Below are positions 33,441-42,744 of a stretch of 64,000 nt of DNA, one piece after another. The notes beneath the pieces are model-generated. The model did no database searches. It had not been told where the DNA came from and worked only from the letters and a program-made list of their open reading frames with translations. Source of the stretch: an uncultured Acetatifactor sp. (lineage in GTDB: Bacteria > Bacillota > Clostridia > Lachnospirales > Lachnospiraceae). The position numbers were made by a program, and so were the translations under genes. The stretch spans positions 38,665-102,664 of the forward strand of contig NZ_CAJUCP010000011.1 of the NCBI RefSeq assembly GCF_910585425.1, in the 5' to 3' direction. Positions within the stretch are counted from its first letter, which is position 1. Each line of letters opens with the position of its first letter.

Positions 33441-35903
33441 TTAGTCAAAACAATCCCAGCAAGTCTCATATCCTTGTTCTTTCAAACTATCAATCGGCCC
33501 ATTGGATTCCGCATAGTTATGAGGTGCTATCTCACTAACTTCTGCGCAATCCGGATAATGTATCAACTTTGTACGAGTATTCAATACGTAATCGTAAGCA
33601 TTACTCTGTTGTCCCGAATTATCATTGCCACCCGTTGATTCAGGCACCTCTGTCGGTGTAGCTGTCGGCACTGGAATTGGAGACTCTGTCGGCGCAAGTG
33701 TTGGCACTGGAGTCGGAGATTCTGTCGGCGCAACTGTTGGTACTGGAATCGGGGACTCCGTTGGCGCAACTGTCGGCACAGGAATCGGGGACTCAGTCGG
33801 CGTAACGATAGGCATTACAACATCGACATTTCCATTTGGAGCAATACCTTGGATATCACCTTCCTTTTCCACTCCCCATATCCCAATCATGGACACCTGA
33901 TCCAGCCTGAAATACAGAGCCTCACTGCCATCCAGCGTAATCTGCTCCGCTTCCACCGCTTCCAGCTGGCCGTTCCCGTCCAGTGTCACGACCTGCAGCT
34001 TGCGTCCCTGCAGTCCCTCCGGAACAGGGATTTCCATGTCAAGGGCCCGATTTCCCAGCTTCATCAGCGGAATCCCGCTCTCGTCCATCAGGGTAAGGCT
34101 GTATATAGCCATCCCCTCCGGAATGCCGCTTTGGAGGGAGCGCCGGAATGCGCTTTCCATCCTGCCCACATCCTCGGGCTGCTCCACAGTCAGGGCATAG
34201 CTCCTGGCAGCCCCTTCCAATGTAGCGGACGCCCCTTCCAGCCCCTCCACCGTGACGCCCGGCTCCCCGCTGTCCGTTCCGTCATAGACACGGTAAGCCT
34301 CATTGGCCAGCCTTGTTGCCGAAGGCTCATAGGTATATTCCACTTCCGCGCCCTCATAGGTAAGCACGGTATTGCCAAAGGCCTGAAGCCCTATTTCCCT
34401 CACGGACGCAGGGATGGAGATTTCCGATACCCCATTCCCCAGGAAAGCCCTGTCCTTGATTTCCTCCACATTCTTTCCGAGGGCGATCTCTCCCAGGCCG
34501 GTACAGCCCTCAAACGCCCCTTCGCCTATCACCAGCAGGCTGTCCGGCAGGGCAACGCGCTCCATCTCCGTGTGGCCGCGGAACGCCTCCCCGGCAATCA
34601 CGCGCACGCCCTCAGGAACCGCTACCTCCTTCGAATCCCCCCGATAGGCCACCAGGACCCCGCCTGTCACCAGGAAGTCTCCCGCTTCGGCGCTCTCCTC
34701 TCCGTCCTCAGGGCTTCCGCCGGCCAGGAAACTGTCCACCCACAAGCTGTGCTCAAAGGCCTTCGGCTCCACGCACATGACGCTGTCCGGCAGCGCGACA
34801 TCCGCCAACCGGCTGCAGTGATAGAAAGCGCCATAGCCGATATGCTCCAGCCCCTGGGGCAGTCCGATGGATGTCAGGGAGCTCCTGGCAAAGGAGAATT
34901 CCCCTATCCGGGAGATCCCGTCCTCCAGGGTCATGTTTCCCAGCGCCGCGTCCCGATAGTACGCCTGGTCCGCCACGATGCTGCCATCCACTATCCGGTA
35001 CTTCGGAATGTCCGCATCTGTCAGCCCCTCACCGTTTTCGTTTCCATCGGAACCACTTACACCGCCCACATCGCCGGAATCCGCCGCAGGGACGTCCGCA
35101 GCCGAACCGCCTGTCTCCTGCTCAGGCCCTCCTCCGAATACACGCAGCATGGCATTGTTCAGAAAGAGTACCGCCCTGTTCCCTACAACATGCGTAGTGC
35201 CCAGCACCTGCCCTTCCTCTATCGGAGCCTGCGTGGGCGCAGACGTCTCCTCCGGAACCGGCTCAGGGGTAGGCGTGCCCACGATTCCCTCTACCGCGTC
35301 AGAAGGATTCGACGGCGGTGTCTCTTCATACCCCGGCATCTCCTTCTGCCGCTCATAGAACTCCTTGGCATACTTCTCCGCCGCGCTTCCGCTCTCGTAA
35401 TGAATCGTCAGCTGCGCGCAGCCGTCAAAGGCCGACTCATGAATGTTCACCGTCTCCGGTGGAATCGTGATATCCTTCAGATTGACACAATCCTTAAAGG
35501 CTTCCCTTCCTATGGAAGTCGCCGTGGAGGGGATGGATATCTGCTCCAGGCCCGTACAGTTGGTAAAGGCATAATCCCCCACCTCGCTCAGGCCTTTTCC
35601 CAGGACAACCGTGTCCAGATTGTCGCAGCCCCAGAATGCATAGGCCTCAATCCGCTTCACCGAGTTCGGCAGCACCACCAACTCGATATTCGTATCGTCC
35701 TCAAAAGCCCCCTGGCCGATGACCTGCACCGTGTCAGGAACGGACACGTTCTTCTCCGTGCCCCGATACCTTACCAGCGTACTTCCCTCCATTTGAAAAC
35801 CGGAAGCAGATGTTGACGCATCTGCTTCCGTTCCAGGAACCTGCATGATTATCAGTGCCGCTATTACCATCAAGGCACCTAAAAGACGCTTTTTCCCTTT
35901 CAT
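33441..35903 (-). CDS. Secreted BspA-type leucine-rich-repeat protein with zinc-binding tail
   Basis: 820 aa from ATG 35903 (AAAGGA, 6 nt spacing); a longer frame to 36047 would overlap the preceding gene. Seen: a signal peptide (GKKRLLGALMVIAALIIM); a first LRR_5 block (about 45-165, repeats such as SVPDTVQVIGQGAFEDDTN); a linker; a second LRR block (about 310-520); a beta-rich region; a Pro/Thr/Ser linker of four 12-residue repeats (APTESPIPVPTV type); and a tail YVLNTRTKLIHYPDC...GYETCWDC that matches the Ada-like HxxxC...CxxC metal-binding motif found at the ends of some secreted Firmicute proteins. No wall anchor. The last ~70 codons are visibly more A+T rich than the body. It follows the larger LRR gene by 17 nt. 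Confidence 0.88.
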   Translation of the reverse strand: MKGKKRLLGALMVIAALIIMQVPGTEADASTSASGFQMEGSTLVRYRGTEKNVSVPDTVQVIGQGAFEDDTNIELVVLPNSVKRIEAYAFWGCDNLDTVVLGKGLSEVGDYAFTNCTGLEQISIPSTATSIGREAFKDCVNLKDITIPPETVNIHESAFDGCAQLTIHYESGSAAEKYAKEFYERQKEMPGYEETPPSNPSDAVEGIVGTPTPEPVPEETSAPTQAPIEEGQVLGTTHVVGNRAVLFLNNAMLRVFGGGPEQETGGSAADVPAADSGDVGGVSGSDGNENGEGLTDADIPKYRIVDGSIVADQAYYRDAALGNMTLEDGISRIGEFSFARSSLTSIGLPQGLEHIGYGAFYHCSRLADVALPDSVMCVEPKAFEHSLWVDSFLAGGSPEDGEESAEAGDFLVTGGVLVAYRGDSKEVAVPEGVRVIAGEAFRGHTEMERVALPDSLLVIGEGAFEGCTGLGEIALGKNVEEIKDRAFLGNGVSEISIPASVREIGLQAFGNTVLTYEGAEVEYTYEPSATRLANEAYRVYDGTDSGEPGVTVEGLEGASATLEGAARSYALTVEQPEDVGRMESAFRRSLQSGIPEGMAIYSLTLMDESGIPLMKLGNRALDMEIPVPEGLQGRKLQVVTLDGNGQLEAVEAEQITLDGSEALYFRLDQVSMIGIWGVEKEGDIQGIAPNGNVDVVMPIVTPTESPIPVPTVAPTESPIPVPTVAPTESPTPVPTLAPTESPIPVPTATPTEVPESTGGNDNSGQQSNAYDYVLNTRTKLIHYPDCAEVSEIAPHNYAESNGPIDSLKEQGYETCWDCFD
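33653..33796 (-). repeat. 36-bp coding tandem repeat, four copies
   Basis: Units at 33653, 33689, 33725 and 33761 encode the 12-residue Pro/Thr/Ser repeats of the LRR protein's linker. They sit close to the composition change between the G+C-rich body and the A+T-rich tail, and could serve as recombination points. Confidence 0.93.
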
Positions 35904-35920
35904 ATACATTCCTTTCGACG

Positions 35921-38900
35921 TTAATTCCTTGCCCTCACAGCCACTTTCTGCTTCTTTCCAGAACGACCTTTGTTCTGTGCGCCTTTGTTGTCCTTCATCA
36001 TGAACATCACGAAGGACAGGCAGGCCAGGCCAATGGACAGGAACCACTTGGGATGGATGCCGTCCCCTGTGGTCGGCGTGTCATCCGTAATCGTGCCGTC
36101 CGACAGGTTCGCAATGTCCACATAAATCACATACGGTGAGAAATGCTCTGCCGTAAAGGTGATGCAAGGCACTCCGCTGATGGTCGTGAACCTGGGAGTC
36201 AGCTTATCCAGCTTGTCGTTCACCACGCCTGCCACCTTGTTGTTGCCCGCATAGGTAATCAGCGAATCCGGCAGCGGCAGGGTAATGCTCACGGACAGGC
36301 CCGTGGTATCCGTAATCTTCGTATTCCCTGTGGAATCGTAGAGAGAGATGTCCATGGGGAAATATTTGATGTTGTCAAGGCTCCCGTACTCGGCCTGCAG
36401 TGCCCGTAGGACCGCTTCCGCCGCGCTGCTGCTCTCCGTTATCTTAATGGTAAAGTTGTCAGAGGAGCCGTTCACCGTAGCGGAGACCACGCCTGTGTTG
36501 GACAGGCCGTTCTTGTCGATGACTACAGTAGTGCCGCCAACTGTGCCCGTGGTGCCGTTGGGACGGTTGGTGTTGGTGCTGGAGGTATTGCCAGAGCCTG
36601 TAGTGGTGCCTCCGGCCGAAGCCTTGTAGTTCGCTATGACCGCCACGTCATTGTTAGGCATGGTAAGGATGAACGAGGACAAGGTCTTATCCGTCACCAC
36701 TGTGGATGCCGGGCTCACGGTCCAACTGGTGAACTGCTGCCCCCTTGCAGGCGCATCCGCTGTAATGATGATCTGCTCTCCTGCCGCATATAGTCCCGAA
36801 CCGCTTCCGCCGCGCACCTGGAGGGTGTGGCGGTTGGCATTGTTGCCGCTTCCGGTATTATTGCCGCTTCCAGTGTTTCCATTACCCGGGCCCGGACTAG
36901 GGCTGGGGCTGGGATTAGGGCTGGGGCTCGGGCTGGGACTCGGCTCAGGACTCGGGCTAGGACTCGTCCCCGGGTTGTTGCCATCTCCCGATGCAGGCGC
37001 ATACCTGGCATAGAAATCCGTATCCTCCTGGATATTGTTCAGCGGCTTATCCCACTCGGTGAAGACATAATCCGTCACTGCGGGAATGTTAATGCTGGGC
37101 GCATCTGAACCTGCCTTAACCGTAGTAGTGTACTGCAGTTCGTAAGGATTGCTGATACTGCCCTTTCTCACATAAAACCGTACTACATACTCGCCTTCAT
37201 TCCGATATTTCGCCATGGCTGTATAGTCACCGGTAACTTCCTCCAGATTTCCTTCGCAGTCCCAGGTGACGAAGTTCGGGTCATTCATAATCGCGGCGAG
37301 CTCCTCCACATCTTTTGCCCGTCTCAGCGCGTTGCCGCCGTCCGCGATTTCCATCTTATAGACTTCCTTCAGGCCGTCCTTGCTGTCCATGAAGGTAATC
37401 ACATGCAGAGCGAAATCATACTGTGCCGTAAAGTGCCAGGTATCACCGTTCTCCAATACATACTCCCAGTCGGTGAAGCTGTATGTCATTCCCTTGACAG
37501 TCACCCTCTGAGGTATCTCAGGGTAGGAAAGCTTCGCTTCGTCCACGGACGCGACTCTCTGCTCCAGGGTAACATCCGTAAACTCGCCGTCCTCACCGCG
37601 GTAGGTGTAGATGACATAGTAAGCCGTGGGGAACTCCGTCTCCTCCGTGAGGAATCCCTGGGCCGCACCTGTGGCCTGGGAAGTGACGCCGTCCTTCACG
37701 TAATACCATCTGACATCGCCGGCCTTTTGCGTAAGCCCTGCGACACCGTAACGGTTCGTTGAATCCTTGCTCTCATTCTCACCATAAAACGCGAACGGCG
37801 AGCACCCTGTGTTCTTGCCTTTTACATAAAAGCTGTCCACTGCGCTTCCCGCAAAGGCATAGTTGCCGATTATCGTCAGTGTCTCCGGGAATGTCACTGT
37901 CTGAAGGTTGTCTGTATTGGCAAAGGCTCCTTCCGGAATCGCTGTGACATTCGTGCTGGACAAATCGACAGACCTTACATGGCTCCCTCTGAACGCCTCC
38001 GGCGCTATCGCGGTGATTCCAGAGCCAAGCTCTGTAGCCGTCACCTCTTTCAGATTGCTGGCCCTTCCGGGCAGGCACTCTATGATGGTATTTGCGTTCC
38101 CGCTTTCATCCAGTCCGTAGATTATGGACTTTTCCGCATCGCAGGTATATTTCGGGCTATTCTGGAAGTTTACAAAACCAAGCTTCTCACAGCCAAAGAA
38201 CGGGGCCTTTCCCAGACTTGCCACATCCGCCATGGAGACGTCGGTCAGGTTTTTGCAACCTTCAAAGGCATAGTCTTCTATGATGACAGGGCTGTTGCTG
38301 CTGTCTGCGTTTAATGTGACTCCTTTCAGGTGTTCGCATCCTGCGAAGGTTCCTGTTCCGTCCTTGAAAGTGGCAATTCCGTTCTTATCACGGCTTGTTG
38401 CTTCGCCGCTTTTCACAGCAGCCAAGCTGAATGCGGTGACTGTCATGTCTATCGACATGTCTGGATTGCCTGCCGCCTTAAAAGTAACATTCTCGTTTTC
38501 TTTTGCCTTAATGAGGCCCGGGGCTATTGCCTGCACTCCTTCCGGCACCACCAGATTCAAGGCCCCGTTGATAGCCTCTATCTGGTTTTCCGTCATACCG
38601 TCCGTTTTTCCGTTCTCCTTATATGCCTTGGCGGCATCTTGTGCCTCCTTAATCTGCTCCTCCGTCAGATAGGTATAGTCGGAAGTGCCCGCGATGCCGC
38701 TCTGCAGGTCAGCCAGCGAAGGGAAATCCGTCAATACGCTCATGCCCTGCGTGTTCGTATTCGGATTCACGGCATTGGGGTCATACTCTACTTTTATATT
38801 CGTAGGCCATCCGCTGTAATAGCTGATATAGCTTTCCTTCTGTGCGCTGGCATTATACCTGCCCTCGCTGCTCATGGCATACAGGAACGGTGCCGATGAA

Positions 38901-40957
38901 GCGGAAATCGGTCCGATGAAGCTCAGCTTCTTGGCAGGCGTATTATCGCTATCTGTTACCACATCGCCATTACACCCCTGCCTATGGCTGCCCGCCACAT
39001 CCTGTGTCTTAAACGCATTGCTCTCAATCACCAAATCGCCTGATGCAAAAAGCACGCTGGTGAGATTATGAGAGCCTTTAAAAGCGTTTGCCTTGATTGT
39101 TTTCACTGTATCTGGTATGGCTACCTTCGCAATGTTACAGCTATTCTCAAAAACTCCCGCATTTATTGCCGCCACAGTGTATGGCCCTATCTTACTGGGA
39201 ATTTCTAAATCCTTTACACCATCTGTGGATACATGCTTCTCAAGGTTGCCGCCTGAATTTACTACGAAGGTATTCTTATTCTCTGCCGCTTTCTCCTCCT
39301 GGGTTGTAAGCTCATAATGATCCTGCTTTTCGTATCTGCCATTTTGGTCTGTTGCGGGATCTGCGCCTATATAGGTAAGGTAGCTAAACGGAAAGCATTC
39401 TTTCCATGCCAGTTTATGCACTTCCGAATCCCAGGCCATGCCTTCTGAGAAAGGCATCCTATCCGTGGTATAGTCTCCTAAGCCCTCGAAGTAAAACTCG
39501 CTTGTCACCTGACTTTTAAAATCATTATAAGTAAAACTGGCGTCATCAGGAAATGCTATTTTTCTGTTCCTTGTTGAAATCCACTTTAAGTTATTGCATC
39601 CCTTGAACGAGGACATGTAGACCTCATCATCGCAGTTGTTTGGAAATGTCAGGGACTGTAGGGAACTACAGTTCTGGAACACTCCTGTCCCCAAACGCCG
39701 CAGGGCATTGACATTTGCGCCGCTGCATAAATCGAGTTCTGTCATTGCCATGCAGCCTTCAAACGCGCCGTTATCAATCTGCACTACGCCATTGGGCAGA
39801 ACGAACTTCATCAATGTCTGACAGTCCTTGAATGCATAAGCCCCTATTTCGGTCAGGTTACAGTTCAAAGCAATGTCTATCGTCGTCAAGCTACGGCAAT
39901 TATCAAACGCATGGTTTCCTATACAATGCAATCCGTTTTCAAGTTTTATCGTAGTAATACCTGAATTGTAAAATGCATAGTCGCCAATCCCTTTGAATTT
40001 AGGGCTCACTATGAGATTTTTGACATTGTTCTGGTTGGCAAAGATACCGTTCTGAGGATTGCTGTCACTCACTGTCCCCCCAAATGCCCATTTTCCATCG
40101 TTATTCGTAATGAACTGATTACTGATGTATGTTACGTCCGCATTTTTAATGCGCTGATAATTCGAATTCTGCCCGACTTTCTGATAGTTTCGCTTCTCAA
40201 CGGGATTATTTGGCTTATCTCCGGTAACGTCCTCAGCATCGTAGTATAAATCAGTATCAGGAAGCACTGACCATGTTGCATAGGTATCTGTATAACAGGG
40301 CAGATAGCTTCCTGTCCTTTCTTTAACAGTCAATGAAGTCACAATAGTCTTAATAACATTACCGTCTGCACCTATTATGTCCTTGGTCTCTCTTTTTACA
40401 ACCTCAACAACACGGTTAACCTTCTTCCCATTCATACCCTCCATCGTTACCGTATCTTCCAATATTGGCTTCTCGTCAAGCCCGGCCGTAGTATCTCCTG
40501 GATAAGTTTTCTCTATCCACTCTTCATAAAACAAGAAATTTCCGTTCAGCCCTACAGCTACAAAATTATAGCCGCCCCCGCCATCGTTTATCCTATATTG
40601 TCCGTAGGCATCTACTGGCTTTGTAAAATCAAGAGTCCCGTCCTGCAGATATCCCCCATTATACCCTACAATAACAGCCCCGTATCCGCTGTTGTCATTG
40701 AGGTAGGCAAACTGAATTTCCTGACCAGCAGTCGTATAAATTTTTGTTTGAACATTCATTTGCGGAATCATGCTAGATGTATCACACTTTTCATAACCAT
40801 CCTGCCCTGTCCCCGCCCCAGAACCCGTAGGGGCCGCCTGCAGATTATCCACCGGAATCGCCGCTATCACAAGAGCAGACACCAGGAACAAAGCCCCTAA
40901 TGTCTTCCTCATCGTTCTCCACATTCTTCTGCTTTTCTTCTTCACAGCCTTACTCAT
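35921..40957 (-). CDS. Giant BspA-type leucine-rich-repeat surface protein with non-canonical sorting signal
   Basis: 1678 aa. The start at 40957 has GGAGGAG 8 nt upstream; the frame extends further up but without support. Seen: a signal peptide (MRKTLGALFLVSALVIAAIPV); a long series of LRR_5 units (IGDYAFYNSGITTIKLENGL, IGAYAFKDCQTLMKFVLPNG, IGNYAFAGSAV); around 1150-1360, beta-repeat modules with FTDWEY and FTEWDKPL; a Pro/Ser linker (SPSPEPSPSP); a repeat module with TSWTVSPAS; and a C-terminal TPTTGD, hydrophobic helix and basic tail, the layout of a sortase signal with TPTTG in place of LPXTG. BspA-like proteins mediate adhesion. The first third (about 39000-40950) is clearly richer in A+T than the rest, suggesting mosaic origin. 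Cotranscribed with the smaller LRR gene. Confidence 0.88.
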   Translation of the reverse strand: MSKAVKKKSRRMWRTMRKTLGALFLVSALVIAAIPVDNLQAAPTGSGAGTGQDGYEKCDTSSMIPQMNVQTKIYTTAGQEIQFAYLNDNSGYGAVIVGYNGGYLQDGTLDFTKPVDAYGQYRINDGGGGYNFVAVGLNGNFLFYEEWIEKTYPGDTTAGLDEKPILEDTVTMEGMNGKKVNRVVEVVKRETKDIIGADGNVIKTIVTSLTVKERTGSYLPCYTDTYATWSVLPDTDLYYDAEDVTGDKPNNPVEKRNYQKVGQNSNYQRIKNADVTYISNQFITNNDGKWAFGGTVSDSNPQNGIFANQNNVKNLIVSPKFKGIGDYAFYNSGITTIKLENGLHCIGNHAFDNCRSLTTIDIALNCNLTEIGAYAFKDCQTLMKFVLPNGVVQIDNGAFEGCMAMTELDLCSGANVNALRRLGTGVFQNCSSLQSLTFPNNCDDEVYMSSFKGCNNLKWISTRNRKIAFPDDASFTYNDFKSQVTSEFYFEGLGDYTTDRMPFSEGMAWDSEVHKLAWKECFPFSYLTYIGADPATDQNGRYEKQDHYELTTQEEKAAENKNTFVVNSGGNLEKHVSTDGVKDLEIPSKIGPYTVAAINAGVFENSCNIAKVAIPDTVKTIKANAFKGSHNLTSVLFASGDLVIESNAFKTQDVAGSHRQGCNGDVVTDSDNTPAKKLSFIGPISASSAPFLYAMSSEGRYNASAQKESYISYYSGWPTNIKVEYDPNAVNPNTNTQGMSVLTDFPSLADLQSGIAGTSDYTYLTEEQIKEAQDAAKAYKENGKTDGMTENQIEAINGALNLVVPEGVQAIAPGLIKAKENENVTFKAAGNPDMSIDMTVTAFSLAAVKSGEATSRDKNGIATFKDGTGTFAGCEHLKGVTLNADSSNSPVIIEDYAFEGCKNLTDVSMADVASLGKAPFFGCEKLGFVNFQNSPKYTCDAEKSIIYGLDESGNANTIIECLPGRASNLKEVTATELGSGITAIAPEAFRGSHVRSVDLSSTNVTAIPEGAFANTDNLQTVTFPETLTIIGNYAFAGSAVDSFYVKGKNTGCSPFAFYGENESKDSTNRYGVAGLTQKAGDVRWYYVKDGVTSQATGAAQGFLTEETEFPTAYYVIYTYRGEDGEFTDVTLEQRVASVDEAKLSYPEIPQRVTVKGMTYSFTDWEYVLENGDTWHFTAQYDFALHVITFMDSKDGLKEVYKMEIADGGNALRRAKDVEELAAIMNDPNFVTWDCEGNLEEVTGDYTAMAKYRNEGEYVVRFYVRKGSISNPYELQYTTTVKAGSDAPSINIPAVTDYVFTEWDKPLNNIQEDTDFYARYAPASGDGNNPGTSPSPSPEPSPSPSPSPNPSPSPSPGPGNGNTGSGNNTGSGNNANRHTLQVRGGSGSGLYAAGEQIIITADAPARGQQFTSWTVSPASTVVTDKTLSSFILTMPNNDVAVIANYKASAGGTTTGSGNTSSTNTNRPNGTTGTVGGTTVVIDKNGLSNTGVVSATVNGSSDNFTIKITESSSAAEAVLRALQAEYGSLDNIKYFPMDISLYDSTGNTKITDTTGLSVSITLPLPDSLITYAGNNKVAGVVNDKLDKLTPRFTTISGVPCITFTAEHFSPYVIYVDIANLSDGTITDDTPTTGDGIHPKWFLSIGLACLSFVMFMMKDNKGAQNKGRSGKKQKVAVRARN

Positions 40958-41464
40958 CTTCGTTACTCCTCCGCGATTTTCTTCATCACTGCGGCAAAGC
41001 ATCCGCATCTGCATGACGCTTGCATCTATCCATACATTTCCATGGAATATGATATTACAGGGTAATCTATGTATATATCGTCTTTTTTTACCCATTCGAT
41101 TAGCCTTTTGCCCTTTTCCGGCAATAATTTCCAAAAGCAGACAAAATCGTCCGCATTTTACATGTTCCCGGCAAAGCGGTCGGCCTTTCTTTACCATTTT
41201 ACTATATCCTGAAATAATTGCAAGTCCTTTTGTCAGATCTGATAATTTTTCCTTGCAGAATCGTCTCTGTTCCATGCAAGGCTTGTATATTCCATGGTTT
41301 TCTTTACATCAAAAGAGACGGGGGATGGCCCGCCTCCCTGATGCAAGGCTGCCTTTCCTGCCACGATTCCGGGCTTCCAGGCCGCCGGTTCATGCAATGC
41401 CGTACTACAGGTGCAGCTTCTGGCATCTCCTTTACGCGTTCAATTCTTCCTATTATATAGCTGA
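40958..41464. other. Intergenic region upstream of the LRR operon
   Basis: About 500 bases without a gene. It holds the predicted promoter at 41196-41223 and a leader of roughly 230 nt, A+T rich with several short inverted stretches. I looked for a recognisable riboswitch fold and found none I could defend. Confidence 0.5.
41196..41223 (-). promoter_or_regulatory. Predicted promoter of the LRR operon
   Basis: Minus-strand TTGCAA (41223-41218), 16-bp spacer, TAAAAT (41201-41196). Transcription would start near 41189 and leave a long leader before the ATG at 40957. Confidence 0.45.
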
Positions 41465-41962
41465 TTATGCCAACTGCAGGCCTGCCAAGTCTCTGACAGC
41501 TCCAATCGGCAGATCTGAATCTTCTGCAATTTCTTCAAGAGTCAGCTTCCCTCTCGCAATCATACGACGGGCTAATGCCTTTTTCTCTTCCAGTGCCATT
41601 TCTTTCGCTATTTCTTCTGCCATTTCTTCCGCTATTTCTTCTGCCATTTCTTCCGCTATTTCTTCTGCCATTTCTTTCGCTATTTCTTCTGCCTTTTCTT
41701 TTGCTATTTCTTCCGCCTTTTCTTTCGCTATTTCTTCTGCCTTTTCTTTTGCTATTTCTTCTGCCTTTTCTTTCGCTATTTCTTCCGCCTTTTCTTTTGC
41801 CATTTCTTTTGCCATTTCTTCTGCCATTTCTTCCGCTATTTCGTACGCTTTTATTGTCCCCCACTTCACCACTAAATCCTCAAATAACTGCCCCATAACC
41901 TCCTGGCCTCCTTCCGTCTCCTTAAAATACTTCACTTGCTTCGCCAATATCGGATAGAACAT
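41465..41962 (-). pseudogene. Rpn/PD-(D/E)XK transposase remnant, C-terminal part
   Basis: The frame encodes the C-terminal third of a recombination-promoting nuclease (Rpn) family protein: ALGKDMFYPILAKQVKYFKETEGG, then a Glu/Lys/Ala repeat helix, then the conserved end MIARGKLTLEEIAEDSDLPIGAV. Codons just before the ATG at 41962 (IALGKD) still look like the family, but a TAA precedes them and the N-terminal nuclease domain is gone, so this is a 5'-truncated relic. The apparent start has no proper RBS. Confidence 0.75.
41594..41842 (-). repeat. 24-bp coding repeats (AEEIAKEK)
   Basis: About ten imperfect 24-bp units, also readable as 12-bp half-units, encode AEEIAKEK/AEEMAEEI octapeptides in the Rpn remnant. 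They form a single long charged helix. Confidence 0.9.
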
Positions 41963-42010
41963 ATCCTTGCCCAGTGCTATTTACCTGTCATATTTCAGTT
42001 TCCGTATCTG

Positions 42011-42414
42011 CTACTCGCATCTATGGTCCGGAATGGACAGCTCCCTGTACAGCCTTGCTCTGGCATCCCGATCCCGCACCGCCAGTTCTACGTCTTCACC
42101 CCTCCCAAGGTCATACAATCTCTCTAACAGAGAGGTCAGCTTAGCCTCGCCTCTTACTTCCAGTTGACTGATATATTCACACATCATAATCTTCTTTCCT
42201 TTCTTTTTCTCCAAAAGCTTATTTGCCTGTTCCGTAAATGCAGTATCCCCTGTAATTGCCTCCATCATATCACACAAAGCTTCCATATGGACAATATCCT
42301 GTCCCTTTCGTCTCTCGAAGTTCCCTTCATTGAGGTAATCCGCTACAAATCCCATATCACTGGTGAAGCGGCTTCTGATTTCCAAAGGCAGGTTGTTACA
42401 TCTTTTTCTGCCAT
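42011..42414 (-). pseudogene. Rpn/PD-(D/E)XK transposase remnant with internal deletion
   Basis: A good RBS (GGGAGG, 6 nt) and ATG at 42414 begin MAEKDVT, the typical N-terminus of Rpn-family proteins. After about seven codons the family sequence continues in another frame as NNLPLEIRSRFTSDMGFVADYL...ALCDMMEAITGD, the C-terminal helical region, ending at 42011. The intervening nuclease domain (normally some 150 residues or more) is missing, so an out-of-frame internal deletion has killed the gene. The neighbouring remnant at 41465-41962 carries a different C-terminal type, so two elements decayed side by side. Confidence 0.7.
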
Positions 42415-42744
42415 TCTATACCTCCCTTGTTCAGTTGCCTGGGAGCCTCTAAAAAACTCCCGCATATAATTTTGAAATTGAAGCAGGAATTTTCCGATCT
42501 GTCCGAAGAATAGAACCGATTACAGAATAACCTTGGATGAAAATCTGCTCTGTATTTATCCTACCATATCGTGATATGTTTTTCAATAGAGATATTGACA
42601 AAGGTAGGTCTGATATAGGATCACAAATGTAAACCAGCGGATTATGAGATATCCCATAATCCGCCGGCCTATATTCATGGCAGAAATCATGCTTAAGCTT
42701 ATTTGCGGTCAGCCCCTGCTGCCGTTACCGTTATCCTCTTCCGC
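42415..42744. other. Intergenic region between Rpn relic and solute-binding gene
   Basis: 330 bases, A+T rich. It contains the RBS of the Rpn relic (42421-42426) and the hairpin at 42637-42664. The remainder holds no ORF or repeat I can support. Confidence 0.5.
42637..42664 (-). terminator. Probable terminator of the sugar importer operon
   Basis: A perfect 10-bp inverted repeat GCGGATTATG / CATAATCCGC with an 8-nt loop lies 80 nt past the stop at 42745. The trailing T-tract on the minus strand is weak (TGGTTTACATTTG), so efficiency is uncertain. Confidence 0.55.

Noticed and set aside
40958..41189. Possible cyclic-di-GMP (GEMM) or other riboswitch in the LRR operon leader
   Set aside because: A GGGCAAA-like stretch is present but the other conserved segments and pairing could not be found. 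A covariance-model search would decide.
41575..41898. Hydrophobic Leu/Phe-repeat ORF on the plus strand
   Set aside because: It arises from the 24-bp repeats encoding AEEIAKEK on the other strand. No RBS or relatives expected.
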